Both the position numbers and the translations under genes were made by a program. Positions 6,511-14,525 of a stretch of 17,236 nucleotides of DNA are shown here, one piece after another (positions within the stretch are counted from its first letter, which is position 1; each line of letters starts with the position of its first letter). Source of the stretch: S141-55 sp964422065 (GTDB lineage: Bacteria; Hydrothermota; Hydrothermia; WGAB01); assembly GCA_964422065.1 (NCBI GenBank), contig CAYQZW010000030.1:1-17236 (forward strand), in the 5' to 3' direction. A model generated the notes under the pieces. It ran no database searches and was not told the origin of the DNA. It saw nothing but the letters and a program-made list of their open reading frames with translations.

Positions 6511-6807
6511 TTATTCCTCAATGATGGCGAGGATATCGTCCTCCCTCATAATGAGGTATTCCTCACCTTCGATTTTCACCTCGGAGCCCGCATACTTGGA
6601 GAAGATGATGCGGTCACCGACCTTCACTTCCATCGGGATCCTTTTTCCGGAGTCATCCACACGTCCAGGTCCAACCGCCACGACTTCACCTTTTTGCGGC
6701 TTTTCTTTGGCCGTATCGGGGATAATAATCCCTCCCACCTTGACCTCTTCCTCCTCGATTCTTCTGACCAAGACACGATCTGCTAAGGGTTTGACTTTGA
6801 CCTTCAT
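6511..6807 (-). CDS. groES: Co-chaperonin GroES (Hsp10)
   Basis: GroES is the heptameric lid of the GroEL chamber. The 98-aa protein has KPLADRVLVRR at the start, the mobile loop around GGIIIPD (residues 25-31) that binds GroEL, the roof stretch GEVVAVGPGR, the strand VGDRIIFSKYAG and the terminal EYLIMREDDILAII. All are standard. A strong GGAGGT stands 6 bases before the ATG at 6807. It is the first gene of the heat-shock operon, behind a promoter at 6883-6911. Confidence 0.99.
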   Translation of the reverse strand: MKVKVKPLADRVLVRRIEEEEVKVGGIIIPDTAKEKPQKGEVVAVGPGRVDDSGKRIPMEVKVGDRIIFSKYAGSEVKIEGEEYLIMREDDILAIIEE

Positions 6808-6882
6808 GGGCCCACCTCCGATTAGTTTTGATTCCGAACGAACACCTCAGGAATGGAAAGACTACTGGAACGTTTCGATATA

Positions 6883-6911
6883 ATTATATAACAATTTTTC
6901 GAAAGGAGCAA
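6883..6911 (-). promoter_or_regulatory. Predicted sigma70-type promoter of groES-groEL
   Basis: On the minus strand, TTGCTC (6906-6911) lies 17 bases before a perfect TATAAT (6883-6888). The -10 box sits in a 12-bp AT-only palindrome, ATATAATTATAT, and the region is flanked by TTTCGA and TCGAAA arms. The 127-base gap between the upstream gene (stop at 6935) and groES holds no CIRCE element and no CtsR-type GGTCAAA repeat. The leader from the expected start to the ATG is about 70 bases. Another repressor or simple constitutive expression is possible. Confidence 0.65.
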
Positions 6912-6934
6912 TCACCCCCTCAACCCCGATGAGG

Positions 6935-7546
6935 TTACCAGAAGATACGGAAAGATGCTTGTACCTGGGTTGGATCTCCGTGGAAGGTTACCCCTATCCT
7001 TCCCTGGGAGCGGGAGAGGAGAAAAACGTTGATCACACTGGCAATGCGGTTGCCCACCAAAATCCCTAAGGAGACCGTTGTCCAGTCCTGAAAGGCGCGA
7101 AATCGTTGCCGCAGCTCCTGAAATCGGTACCAATGACTTTCTTCATCCCAGTTCCAATCATCACCAGGATCGTGAGCACGGACATAGTCTAACTGTCGTT
7201 GGTAGTCATCCGGAAAGTAACTCCTGGCTTCAAGGAGGAGGGCTTCTATATAGGCGCCCCTCGAAGGATAAAATTCCACTGCCTTCCAGTATGACTCGTC
7301 TTTTCGTTGAATGTTGGCGCCAGCGTAACGATACGCTAACTGGATATACTCCTCCTTGACACTGTACGTATACCGATTCAGTGTGAAGGCGGCGATCCAG
7401 GAAGCGGTCTCCACCCCGAAAAAGGGAATTGCAGCCCTGGGGTAGCCTAATGCGACCTCCCCAGCACCAGGAAGCAAAAGAGAGAGTGTCATCGCCTTGA
7501 CCGGGATGCCTTGAAACACAATCCAAGTGAACACTGAAAGGATCAT
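6935..7546 (-). CDS. Hypothetical membrane/envelope protein, 203 aa, possibly DUF5683-like
   Basis: I cannot assign a function. The N terminus has hydrophobic segments (residues 2-30 and about 38-56) containing SLLLPGAGEVALGYPRAA. This motif style is shared by envelope proteins annotated as DUF5683 in FCB-group and related phyla. The middle (60-150) is polar and rich in Tyr, Trp, Asp and Arg, with WNWDEESHWYRFQELR. A short hydrophobic stretch with LGILVGNRIASVINVFLL follows (about 158-178), then a beta-like end finishing FRIFW. A terminal aromatic residue is common in outer-membrane proteins, but no barrel can be shown. Its ATG overlaps the gyrA stop in ATGA, so it is translationally coupled to gyrA. 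That probably reflects genome compactness and not shared function. Confidence 0.75.
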   Translation of the reverse strand: MILSVFTWIVFQGIPVKAMTLSLLLPGAGEVALGYPRAAIPFFGVETASWIAAFTLNRYTYSVKEEYIQLAYRYAGANIQRKDESYWKAVEFYPSRGAYIEALLLEARSYFPDDYQRQLDYVRAHDPGDDWNWDEESHWYRFQELRQRFRAFQDWTTVSLGILVGNRIASVINVFLLSRSQGRIGVTFHGDPTQVQASFRIFW

Positions 7547-9984
7547 GGCGAGAACAGTTCCAAGGGTTGCCCTTTGCTATGCTCAATGACCGCCACATCC
7601 ACAATGCGGTCATCCTCGCGAAGTTTCATCAACCGGACGCCCCGGGTCACACGACCGGAGATGCGGATATCCGAGGACTTCATACGGATGATATTTCCCT
7701 GCTGGCTCAGGAGGATCACCTCGTCCTTAGAATCCACAGCGGCCAACTTCACCACAGGCCCAGTCTTCGGCGTGACCTTCTGTGCGATCACCCCTACGCC
7801 CCCTCGTCGGATCAAGCGGATTGCATCCACATTGACTCGTTTTCCAAAGGCATTCGCGGTCACGACAAGAAACCTTTTGCCAGGCTTGACCACTTCCAGG
7901 GACACCGCTTCGCTTTCCCGGACGTTCACCCCCCGAACTCCGATGGCCTGACGTCCCATCCGCCGCACATCCTGGACACGGAACCGGATGACTCGGCCAT
8001 TGGCCTTTGCCACGACCACCTCATCGTCCTTGGTCACCGGCACCGCACCGATCACCCGGTCGTTCTCCCGAAGTTTCTGGGCCACGATCCCCCGGCGATA
8101 GGCATGCGCAAAGTCTCGAATCGAAGTGCGTTTCACAATCCCTTGTTTTGTTACCAACAAAATATCCCGGGGATCTTCTTCAAAGGAGCGTACAGGAATC
8201 ATTGCGACGATTTTCTCCTGATCGCCAATATGGATCAGGTGTTTGATGGGTCGCCCCCTTGACTTCAAACTCCCCTCTTGGATCTCATAGGCCGCGAGGG
8301 TATAGGCCTTTCCTGCATCCGTAAAGACCAGGAGTTGGTCATGGGCGAAACAGGTCTCTACCACAAAGGGATAATCTTCATCGTAAAACTTGATCCCTTT
8401 CTTCCCGACCCCGCCCCGGTTCTGCTGGCGGTATGCACGGAGTGGGGTGCGCTTCGCATAGCCCGCAAAGGTCAGGGTGATCACGACTTCTTCGTTGGGG
8501 ATGAGGTCTAAGATATTGAACTTCGTCGGTTCCTCGTCCACGATTTCGGTCCGGCGATCGTCGCCGTATTTTTCCCGGATTTCGGTCAGTTCTTTCTTGA
8601 TCTCTTCAAGGAGCAGAGGGCGAGAGGCCAAAATCGAACGGTAGCGCTCAATCTGCTGAATCAAATCCTCGTATTCCGCGTCGATCTTCTCCCTTTCCAG
8701 ACCGGTCAAGGTTTGGAGTCGCATATCCAGAATGGCTTGTGCCTGGGTTTCCGTAAACTCAAAACGCTCGATAAGCCCCTGTTTGGCTTCTGTGGGGCTC
8801 TTGGAAGAACGGATGAGTTCGATCACTTCATCGATATGATCCAGAGCCTTCCTTAGACCTTCCAGGATGTGGGCCCGTGCCTCGGCTTTCCGAAGGCGAT
8901 ACTGCGTTCGTCGCTGAACAACTGTTTCCCGGTGCCGCAAGTATTCCTGCAAGAGTTCTTTAAGGGTCAACACGCGAGGTTGACCATCCACCAACGCCAG
9001 TAGGATGATGCCATAACTGATCTGGAGAGGTGTCCGGGTCAATAATCGGTTGATCAAAATCTCTTCATTGGCCCCTCGCTTCAGTTCAATGACGATCCGA
9101 AGACCCTCCCGGTCGGACTCATCCCGTAAATCAGCGATCCCTTCAATCTTCTTCTCACGGACTAAGGACGCGATCCTTTCAATGAGCAAACTCTTTGAAA
9201 CCGTGTAAGGGATTTCAGTGATAACGAGTTGCCGATGTCCTTTCTTTTCCTCGAGGTGCCATTTCCCTCGAACAACAATTTTGCCACGTCCGGTGAGATA
9301 GGCTTCCCGGATTCCGGATTTGCCGACGATGACACCGCCGGTTGGAAAATCCGGCCCCTGAATCGCTTCGATCAGGGCTTCGTCTTCAATCTCCGGTTGG
9401 TCGATCAGGAGCAACAGGGCATCCACGATCCCCCGAATGTTATGCGGGGGGATGTTCGTGGCCATCCCCACGGCAATGCCAGAAGACCCGTTGGCCAAAA
9501 GGTTGGGGAACTTCGCGGGGAGCACAGTCGGCTCCTGCAGCCGACCATCGAAGTTGGGAATAAAGTCCACGGTCTCCTCATCTAAGCCCTCGAGGAGATC
9601 CATAGCGATCGGGGTGAGCCGGGCTTCGGTATATCGGTAGGCTGCGGGAGGATCACCATCAATGGAACCGAAGTTCCCCTGTCCCTGAACGAGCGGGTAT
9701 CGTAAGGAGAAGTCTTGGGCCATGCGGACCAAGGCGTCATACACTGGGCCGTCGCCATGAGGGTGATACTTCCCGATGACTTCCCCTACGACGGTCGCAG
9801 ACTTACGGAAGGGACGTCCAGGAGTAAGGCCCAACTCCCGCATTGCGAAGAGGATTCGGCGTTGAACCGGTTTCAGGCCATCACGGACGTCGGGCAACGC
9901 ACGCCCGACAATCACGGACATCGCGTAATCGATGTAAGAAGTCCGTACTTCGTCTTCCAAGAGCGTCTCAATTTCTGGAGCCAT
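7543..9984 (-). CDS. gyrA: DNA gyrase subunit A (type IIA topoisomerase)
   Basis: GyrA cuts and rejoins DNA and, with GyrB, introduces negative supercoils. The 813-aa length fits. GRALPDVRDGLKPVQRRILF opens the winged-helix domain, and the catalytic tyrosine is Y118 in YRYTEARLTP. The tower and coiled-coil follow, and the C-terminal beta-pinwheel starts near residue 490. The GyrA box needed for DNA wrapping reads QNRGGVG (521-527) against the consensus QRRGGKG. Five of seven positions match, which favours gyrase over topoisomerase IV, though not decisively. The quinolone-binding region is HPHGDGPVYD: the E. coli Ser83 position is Gly79, while the Asp87 equivalent D83 is kept. GGAGGT lies 11 bases before the ATG, a rather long spacing. 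gyrB is not in the window. It follows the polysaccharide autokinase gene by 33 bases with no visible terminator. Confidence 0.95.
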   Translation of the reverse strand: MAPEIETLLEDEVRTSYIDYAMSVIVGRALPDVRDGLKPVQRRILFAMRELGLTPGRPFRKSATVVGEVIGKYHPHGDGPVYDALVRMAQDFSLRYPLVQGQGNFGSIDGDPPAAYRYTEARLTPIAMDLLEGLDEETVDFIPNFDGRLQEPTVLPAKFPNLLANGSSGIAVGMATNIPPHNIRGIVDALLLLIDQPEIEDEALIEAIQGPDFPTGGVIVGKSGIREAYLTGRGKIVVRGKWHLEEKKGHRQLVITEIPYTVSKSLLIERIASLVREKKIEGIADLRDESDREGLRIVIELKRGANEEILINRLLTRTPLQISYGIILLALVDGQPRVLTLKELLQEYLRHRETVVQRRTQYRLRKAEARAHILEGLRKALDHIDEVIELIRSSKSPTEAKQGLIERFEFTETQAQAILDMRLQTLTGLEREKIDAEYEDLIQQIERYRSILASRPLLLEEIKKELTEIREKYGDDRRTEIVDEEPTKFNILDLIPNEEVVITLTFAGYAKRTPLRAYRQQNRGGVGKKGIKFYDEDYPFVVETCFAHDQLLVFTDAGKAYTLAAYEIQEGSLKSRGRPIKHLIHIGDQEKIVAMIPVRSFEEDPRDILLVTKQGIVKRTSIRDFAHAYRRGIVAQKLRENDRVIGAVPVTKDDEVVVAKANGRVIRFRVQDVRRMGRQAIGVRGVNVRESEAVSLEVVKPGKRFLVVTANAFGKRVNVDAIRLIRRGGVGVIAQKVTPKTGPVVKLAAVDSKDEVILLSQQGNIIRMKSSDIRISGRVTRGVRLMKLREDDRIVDVAVIEHSKGQPLELFSP

Positions 9985-10017
9985 TGTTAACGGTAACCTC
10001 CAATCTTGGATTTCTTT

Positions 10018-12602
10018 TTAGAACCAACTCCACAGCCGTTTCCAGATACCCCCCCGTCTCCTGTGAGCGTGTTCAGAAGACTGTGTATACCGGTAGTAAT
10101 AATACCGATACCGATAGTACCCATAGTGGCGGGCTAAGTCCACGGCATTCAACACCACACCCACGGCTGGGAACTTAGTATTATCCAGGATCCTCCGTAC
10201 CTCTCGCAAATAGGAGCGTTCGGTGACGCCAGCGCGGACGACGATCAGGGCTGCCTCGACTGCCTCACCCAGTTCCAGGGCATCCGTAGCCGGAAGCAGA
10301 GGTGGGGTATCCAAAAGGATGAGATCAAAAGTTTGCCCCATCTCTTCCAACAGGTTCCGCATTTTCTCTGAGCCCAGAAGTTCTGCAGGATTCGGGGGGA
10401 GGGAGCCACTCGTCAGAACAGAAAGGTTGGGAATCTCTTGAAGGGAGTGTATGGCCTGTTGCCAGGTCATGGTCTCAATGATCACTTCAGTTAGCCCCGG
10501 TGTCTGTTCTAAGCCAAACACCCGGTGGACCTGTGGCCGTCTAAGATCGGTATCCACGAGGAGAACCTTTTTCCCCATCTGAGCGAAGGTTACTGCCAGG
10601 TTCGTGACCACCGTGGTTTTCCCCTCCTCCTCTATGGACGAGGTCGTCAAGAGGGTTTTGGGCAACGTGCCAGGTTTCGCAAATCGAAGATTTGACCGGA
10701 GGGCCCGAAACGACTCAGCCAAAGGAGACTTCGGAGCGACCTGAGTCACCAACCATTGGGTAAGATCGGACTCTTTATCCTTGAAGTAATCTCTCATGGA
10801 GGGGATGATCCCAAGGACAGGCAAGGAAAGCAGGGATTCAACCTCTTCGGAAGTCTTCACGGTATCGTCAAAGACTTCTACCACAAAGGCGAGTCCTACT
10901 CCCAGGAAAAGGCCGAAAATCAGGGCCAGGAGTAAATCGCGTCGGGGCTTGGGTTTTACAGGTTTTTCAGGGGGATATGCGGGGTCCACAATCTTCGCAT
11001 CACTGACTTTTCCCGCCTCTGCAATTTTCGTCTCCTGAAGTTTGTTGAGGAGCATGCTGTAGACATCACGGGCAACGGAAGCACGACGGGTGAGTTCTGC
11101 TAACTGGACCTCCTTCTCCGGTAATTTTCGTAACTGTTCTTTGTACCGGGCAATGAGTTGGTCTAAAGCATCAATTTTTCCGGCTAAGGAGTGGATTTTG
11201 ACCTCTGCATTCACAATCCCTGCGAGGATTTGCTGCGCAATAGGGTCAGACCCAGCCACTTCTCCTCCCATCAACGACTGGATCACCTTTCGGAGTTCTT
11301 CTTTCGTCTGGGCCAAGGCCTGATCGATGGCAACAACTTTCGGGTGTTGCGCACCGTAAGTGCTTAACAACTCGGCCTTTTGGATTTCCAACTGACTGAT
11401 TTGTTCTCTGAGTTTTTGGACATAAGGATCTGTGGAGAGTTCCGGGGTCAAGATGCGTTTTCGGTATTCTTGATAGAACCCTTGGCCCGCGAGTTCTTCC
11501 TTATATTTTTGGAGGAGCATCTCGGTTTCGCTTTTTTCGGCAACCGCCATTGCCCGGGCGCTTTCCAGGGAGGAGAGTTGATCGGTGAGAGAAGAGACCG
11601 TGGCCGAAAGTTCATAGATCCCTTCTCGTTCCTTGAAATCCTGAAGGGCACGCTCCGCGTCCTTAAGTTCTTTTTCCATGCTCGCCAGTTGTTCTTCAAT
11701 AAAACTGCGCATACTCCGGGCTTCTTCTCGCAACCCAGACAACGTAAACCGGATGTACTCCTGTGCAATCGCGTTGGCAATCCGGGCTGCCAATTCCGGG
11801 CTGGTAGCCTTGGCTCGGATGGTTACCAGATCCGTAGCCCCCTTCTGAGATACAGAGAGTTTCAGCGCAGACTTTAAGTGATCTTCAGAGGGAGAGAGGA
11901 CTTGGAGTTCACTTCTTTGTGGCATCCATGGATCCGCAATTGGAACCAACCGAAACTGAAATCCAGGACCTTGGATGAGTGTCCCGATGCGTCCCTGTGC
12001 AACTACAATCCCCGAGGTATCCAGGACCTCAACAGTAGAATCCTCTCGAATCTGGACCGTATATATCCCAAACCGGCAAGGATAGGTGGACTGGGTGGAA
12101 TCGGCACGGAACCCTTCAAGTCTCTTGAATTTGAGATTGAGTCCTAACTGCATATAGACCCGAGATTGAAGGCTCCGAGACCGGATGANNNNNNNNNNNN
12201 NNNNNNNNNNNNNNNNNNNNNNNNNNNNNNNNNNNNNNNNNNNNNNNNNNNNNNNNNNNNNNNNNNNNNNNNNNNNNNNNNNNNNNNNAGATTGAGTCCT
12301 AACTGCATATAGACCCGAGATTGAAGGCTCCGAGACCGGATGATTTCCATCTCGCTTTCGATGGGGTTGTACGACCCTCCCGCGGGTGAAAACATCGCCT
12401 CTGGCAGGACGGAGAGACGAAGTTGTGTCTGAGAGATTCGGACTACCGATGAGGCTTCGTAGATGCGAGGTGCACGGATCAAATAGAGGAATGCCCCCAG
12501 AACAGTCGCAAATACAGTTAAGATCACCAGGCGTCGATGGCGATACAGGACATTCAAATAGTCCCTAAGATGAACCTCTTCATCTTGAAGATACTCATTC
12601 AT
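10018..12602 (-). CDS. Wzz/Wzc-type polysaccharide co-polymerase with BY tyrosine kinase domain (interrupted by assembly gap)
   Basis: Wzc-like proteins control the chain length and export of capsule or exopolysaccharide through cyclic autophosphorylation. Removing the gap and one 55-bp copy gives one 809-aa frame. A Wzz domain with TM1 at about 24-42 comes first, then a long periplasmic coiled-coil (about 245-450), a GNVR-like stretch, and a Pro-rich segment before TM2 (504-524). The cytoplasmic kinase has ESFRALR (578-584, oligomerisation motif), Walker A ending EEGKTT (607-612), Walker A' LLVDTDLRRP (629-638), Walker B LILLDTP (709-715) and a tail with 9 tyrosines in 13 residues (775-787). 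The Walker A lead-in SSIEEEGKTT lacks the common P-G-E-G. A GGGAGG site precedes the ATG at 12602. It lies 16 bases behind the sugar dehydrogenase. The split into two frames is an assembly artefact, not a pseudogene. Confidence 0.93.
12134..12343. repeat. Identical 55-bp copies flanking the gap (contig-end overlap)
   Basis: Bases 12134-12188 and 12289-12343 are identical over all 55 positions, and each ends or begins exactly at the N run. Both copies are read in the same frame by the two halves of the autokinase gene (shared residues SRVYMQLGLN). The length equals the largest default k-mer of metaSPAdes. The simple reading is that two contigs share a k-mer end and were scaffolded without merging. 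Confidence 0.9.
12189..12288. other. Assembly gap of exactly 100 N
   Basis: One hundred consecutive N mark a gap of conventional, not measured, size. The flanking sequences overlap by 55 bp, so the true gap is probably zero and about 155 bases of the printed window do not exist. It lies inside the autokinase gene, after the Wzz-type N terminus. Confidence 0.97.
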
Positions 12603-12618
12603 GCAGGTCCCTCCCTGC

Positions 12619-13920
12619 TTAGAGTCTTAAAATGTTTGGAGCTGTGACGTCTTTCAAAACGTTCCGCGTGTCGAAAATCAGCACTCCGGACCGTACAATC
12701 TGATCATAAGGCACGTCGGAGTGATCCGTAACGATGACGGCAAGGTCTAAGGTTTTAAGGAACTCCTCATCCAAAGCAACCGATTCATAGCGGTCATCCC
12801 CTAAGTAAAAGATCGGCACATAAGGGTCGTGGTAATACAGATCAGCGCCCTTTTCCCGGAGCATCTCCATGATGTCCAGGGCTGGCGATTCACGGATATC
12901 GTTAATGTCACGCTTATAGGCTACCCCCAAAATCAAAATTCTGGACCCCTTGATCGGTCGTCCGACATTGTTCAACGCATCTTGAACCCGTGTGACAATA
13001 TGGCGAGGCATAGATGTGTTGATTTCTGAGGCCAACTCAATGAACCGCGCATTGTAATTGAGGGTCTTTAACTTCCATGCAAGATAGTGCGGGTCAACGG
13101 GGATACAGTGGCCTCCAATCCCCGGGCCCGGGTAAAACTTCATAAACCCAAAGGGTTTGGTCCCCGCCGCCTCAATCACCTCCCAAATGTCAATGCCCAA
13201 GATGTTGCATGCAATCGCCATCTCATTGACGAGTGCGATATTCACACTTCGGAAGGTATTTTCTAAGAGTTTGACCATCTCGGCTACCTTCGCCGAAGAT
13301 ACAGGGACCACCTCCTGGATGATGGAACGATAAAGGGTCACGGCCACCTCCGTGGAATCCGGGTCCACCCCGCCGACCACTTTGGGGGTGTTGGGTAAGC
13401 GATAGATGGGGTCCCCGGGATTGATCCGCTCCGGCGAATATGCAAGGTAGAAATCCTGACCCGTCTGGAGCCCAGATTCCTCCAATTTCGGCTTGACCAG
13501 CTCTTCCGTCGTTCCGGGATAGGTGGTGCTTTCTAAAACCACCAACTGGCCCCGGTGAAGATGGGCCAAGATACTTTCCGTTGCCGCCATGACATAACTG
13601 ATGTCTGGATCCCGGGTCTTGGAAAGAGGTGTAGGAACCGTGATGATCACGGCATCCGCATCGTCCAATACCGTGTACGAGGTCCCTGGATGGAAAAGGC
13701 CCGTGTCCAGGATTTCTTGAATCTCTGTATCCTGGATATCTGTGATATAACTTTTCCCCTTCTTCAGGGAGGAGACCTTTTGAGGGTCAATATCAATGCC
13801 GTACGTGTAAAATCCCTGCCGGACAAATTCCTGGATCAGTGGAAGGCCTACATACCCGAGCCCAATCACGGCAATATGGGCCTCTTTATTCCGGATCTTC
13901 TGAATGAGTGTATCCTTCAC
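12619..13920 (-). CDS. UDP-N-acetyl-sugar / UDP-glucose-type 6-dehydrogenase (WbpA/WecC/Ugd superfamily)
   Basis: The enzyme oxidises the C6 alcohol of a nucleotide sugar to a uronic acid with two NAD+, supplying an acidic sugar for polysaccharide. The protein has 433 aa from the GTG at 13920. IAVIGLGYVGLPL holds the Rossmann GxGxxG (G20, G22, G25), ESTTYPGTTEE is the usual strand and loop, YSPERINPGD identifies the UDP-HexNAc dehydrogenase branch (WbpA/WecC-like) more than plain UDP-glucose dehydrogenase, and GGHCIPVDP carries the catalytic cysteine (C272). The C-terminal domain has GVAYKRDINDIRESPA. The GTG is preferred because GGGGGT stands 6 bases upstream and the family begins near here. 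A longer TTG frame to 13968 would overlap the export gene by 37 bases and has no site. The substrate (UDP-GlcNAc or UDP-ManNAc) cannot be decided. It sits between the export protein and the autokinase. Confidence 0.93.
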   Translation of the reverse strand: MKDTLIQKIRNKEAHIAVIGLGYVGLPLIQEFVRQGFYTYGIDIDPQKVSSLKKGKSYITDIQDTEIQEILDTGLFHPGTSYTVLDDADAVIITVPTPLSKTRDPDISYVMAATESILAHLHRGQLVVLESTTYPGTTEELVKPKLEESGLQTGQDFYLAYSPERINPGDPIYRLPNTPKVVGGVDPDSTEVAVTLYRSIIQEVVPVSSAKVAEMVKLLENTFRSVNIALVNEMAIACNILGIDIWEVIEAAGTKPFGFMKFYPGPGIGGHCIPVDPHYLAWKLKTLNYNARFIELASEINTSMPRHIVTRVQDALNNVGRPIKGSRILILGVAYKRDINDIRESPALDIMEMLREKGADLYYHDPYVPIFYLGDDRYESVALDEEFLKTLDLAVIVTDHSDVPYDQIVRSGVLIFDTRNVLKDVTAPNILRL

Positions 13921-13926
13921 ATTCAC

Positions 13927-13932
13927 ACCCCC
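13927..13932 (-). promoter_or_regulatory. Shine-Dalgarno site deciding the GTG start of the sugar dehydrogenase
   Basis: Minus-strand GGGGGT starts inside the TAG stop of the export gene and is followed by 6 bases and GTG (13918-13920). It supports the shorter dehydrogenase and stop-start coupling. Confidence 0.6.
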
Positions 13933-14525
13933 TATCGCCTTACCCAAAGCGTAATGTAAATGTTCCAAATCAGAGACAAAAGCAACACCAATCCCTGCAC
14001 GTTTGTGAATCTCAGGATGAAGGTCTTCGTGGGAATGTACAAGATGTCCCCGCTTTGTAACGGCACAGGCGCTGCTTTTCCTTTCACCATGGCATCAAGG
14101 TTGATCCGTTGGACGTCGGTCCCCCGCTTCAGAGAGGTTCCCTTCAGGTTCGCGTCCGGCATCGGACCTCCTGCCATTGCCAATGCGTCCACGACCGTCC
14201 CAGGAAGGGGTACGAAATATCTCCCTGGATTCCGAACCGCCCCAAAGACAAATACCAAGTTCAGAGGGATAATATCTAATGCGGGATCCGTGTAGTATGC
14301 CCGGTAGAGTTGGTTCAAGGTGTCTTTTAAGGCTTTCAAATCTCGTGTATTGAGTTGGATTTCCCCAATCAAGGGGAGATTCACTGTTCCCTCAGTCCCA
14401 ATGAGAAGGGTGTCTCGAAGTTCGGGGTGGACAACACTTCGAATGAAGATGGCTTGGGGGGTCCCCATAGTGGTCCCCCCCTGCAGAGCCCCGACCAAAA
14501 CAAACCCCAAGATCCAATTACCCAT
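13932..14525 (-). CDS. Small Wza-like polysaccharide export protein (Poly_export/SLBB)
   Basis: The family forms or gates the outer-membrane export channel for capsule and exopolysaccharide and works with Wzc-type co-polymerases; one is encoded two genes downstream. The 197-aa protein has a hydrophobic N terminus (residues 3-16, signal-like). A Poly_export-like part follows with GTVNLPLIGEIQL and a helix ending YRAYYTDPALDI (45-85). An SLBB-type ligand fold comes next with VFGAVRNPGRYFVPLPGT...DALAMAGG (93-120) and LQSGDILYIPT (156-166). It ends with a membrane helix (about 174-194) and WVRR. It lacks the lipobox cysteine of Wza and is about half the length of Wza, with only one SLBB unit. 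It may therefore sit in the inner membrane or represent a reduced OPX type. AGGAG lies 7 bases before the ATG. Its first 8 bases overlap the ATPase E gene. Confidence 0.87.
   Translation of the reverse strand: MGNWILGFVLVGALQGGTTMGTPQAIFIRSVVHPELRDTLLIGTEGTVNLPLIGEIQLNTRDLKALKDTLNQLYRAYYTDPALDIIPLNLVFVFGAVRNPGRYFVPLPGTVVDALAMAGGPMPDANLKGTSLKRGTDVQRINLDAMVKGKAAPVPLQSGDILYIPTKTFILRFTNVQGLVLLLSLIWNIYITLWVRR

Noticed and set aside
6917..6933. Possible terminator CCTCA-TCGGGGT-TGAGG after the hypothetical gene
   Set aside because: The stem is only 5 bp and is followed by GGGTGATT, not a U-tract.
6808..6934. CIRCE (HrcA) or CtsR operator upstream of groES
   Set aside because: Neither the 9-bp CIRCE arms nor GGTCAAA direct repeats are present on either strand.
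12144..12602. A separate 152-aa gene ending after the gap and a pseudogene call for the autokinase
   Set aside because: The frame runs through Ns and ends in sequence read in the wrong frame. The 55-bp overlap explains the split without any mutation.
13921..13968. Longer N terminus of the sugar dehydrogenase from a TTG at 13968
   Set aside because: It would overlap the export gene by 37 bases, has no ribosome site, and adds 16 residues not expected in the family.
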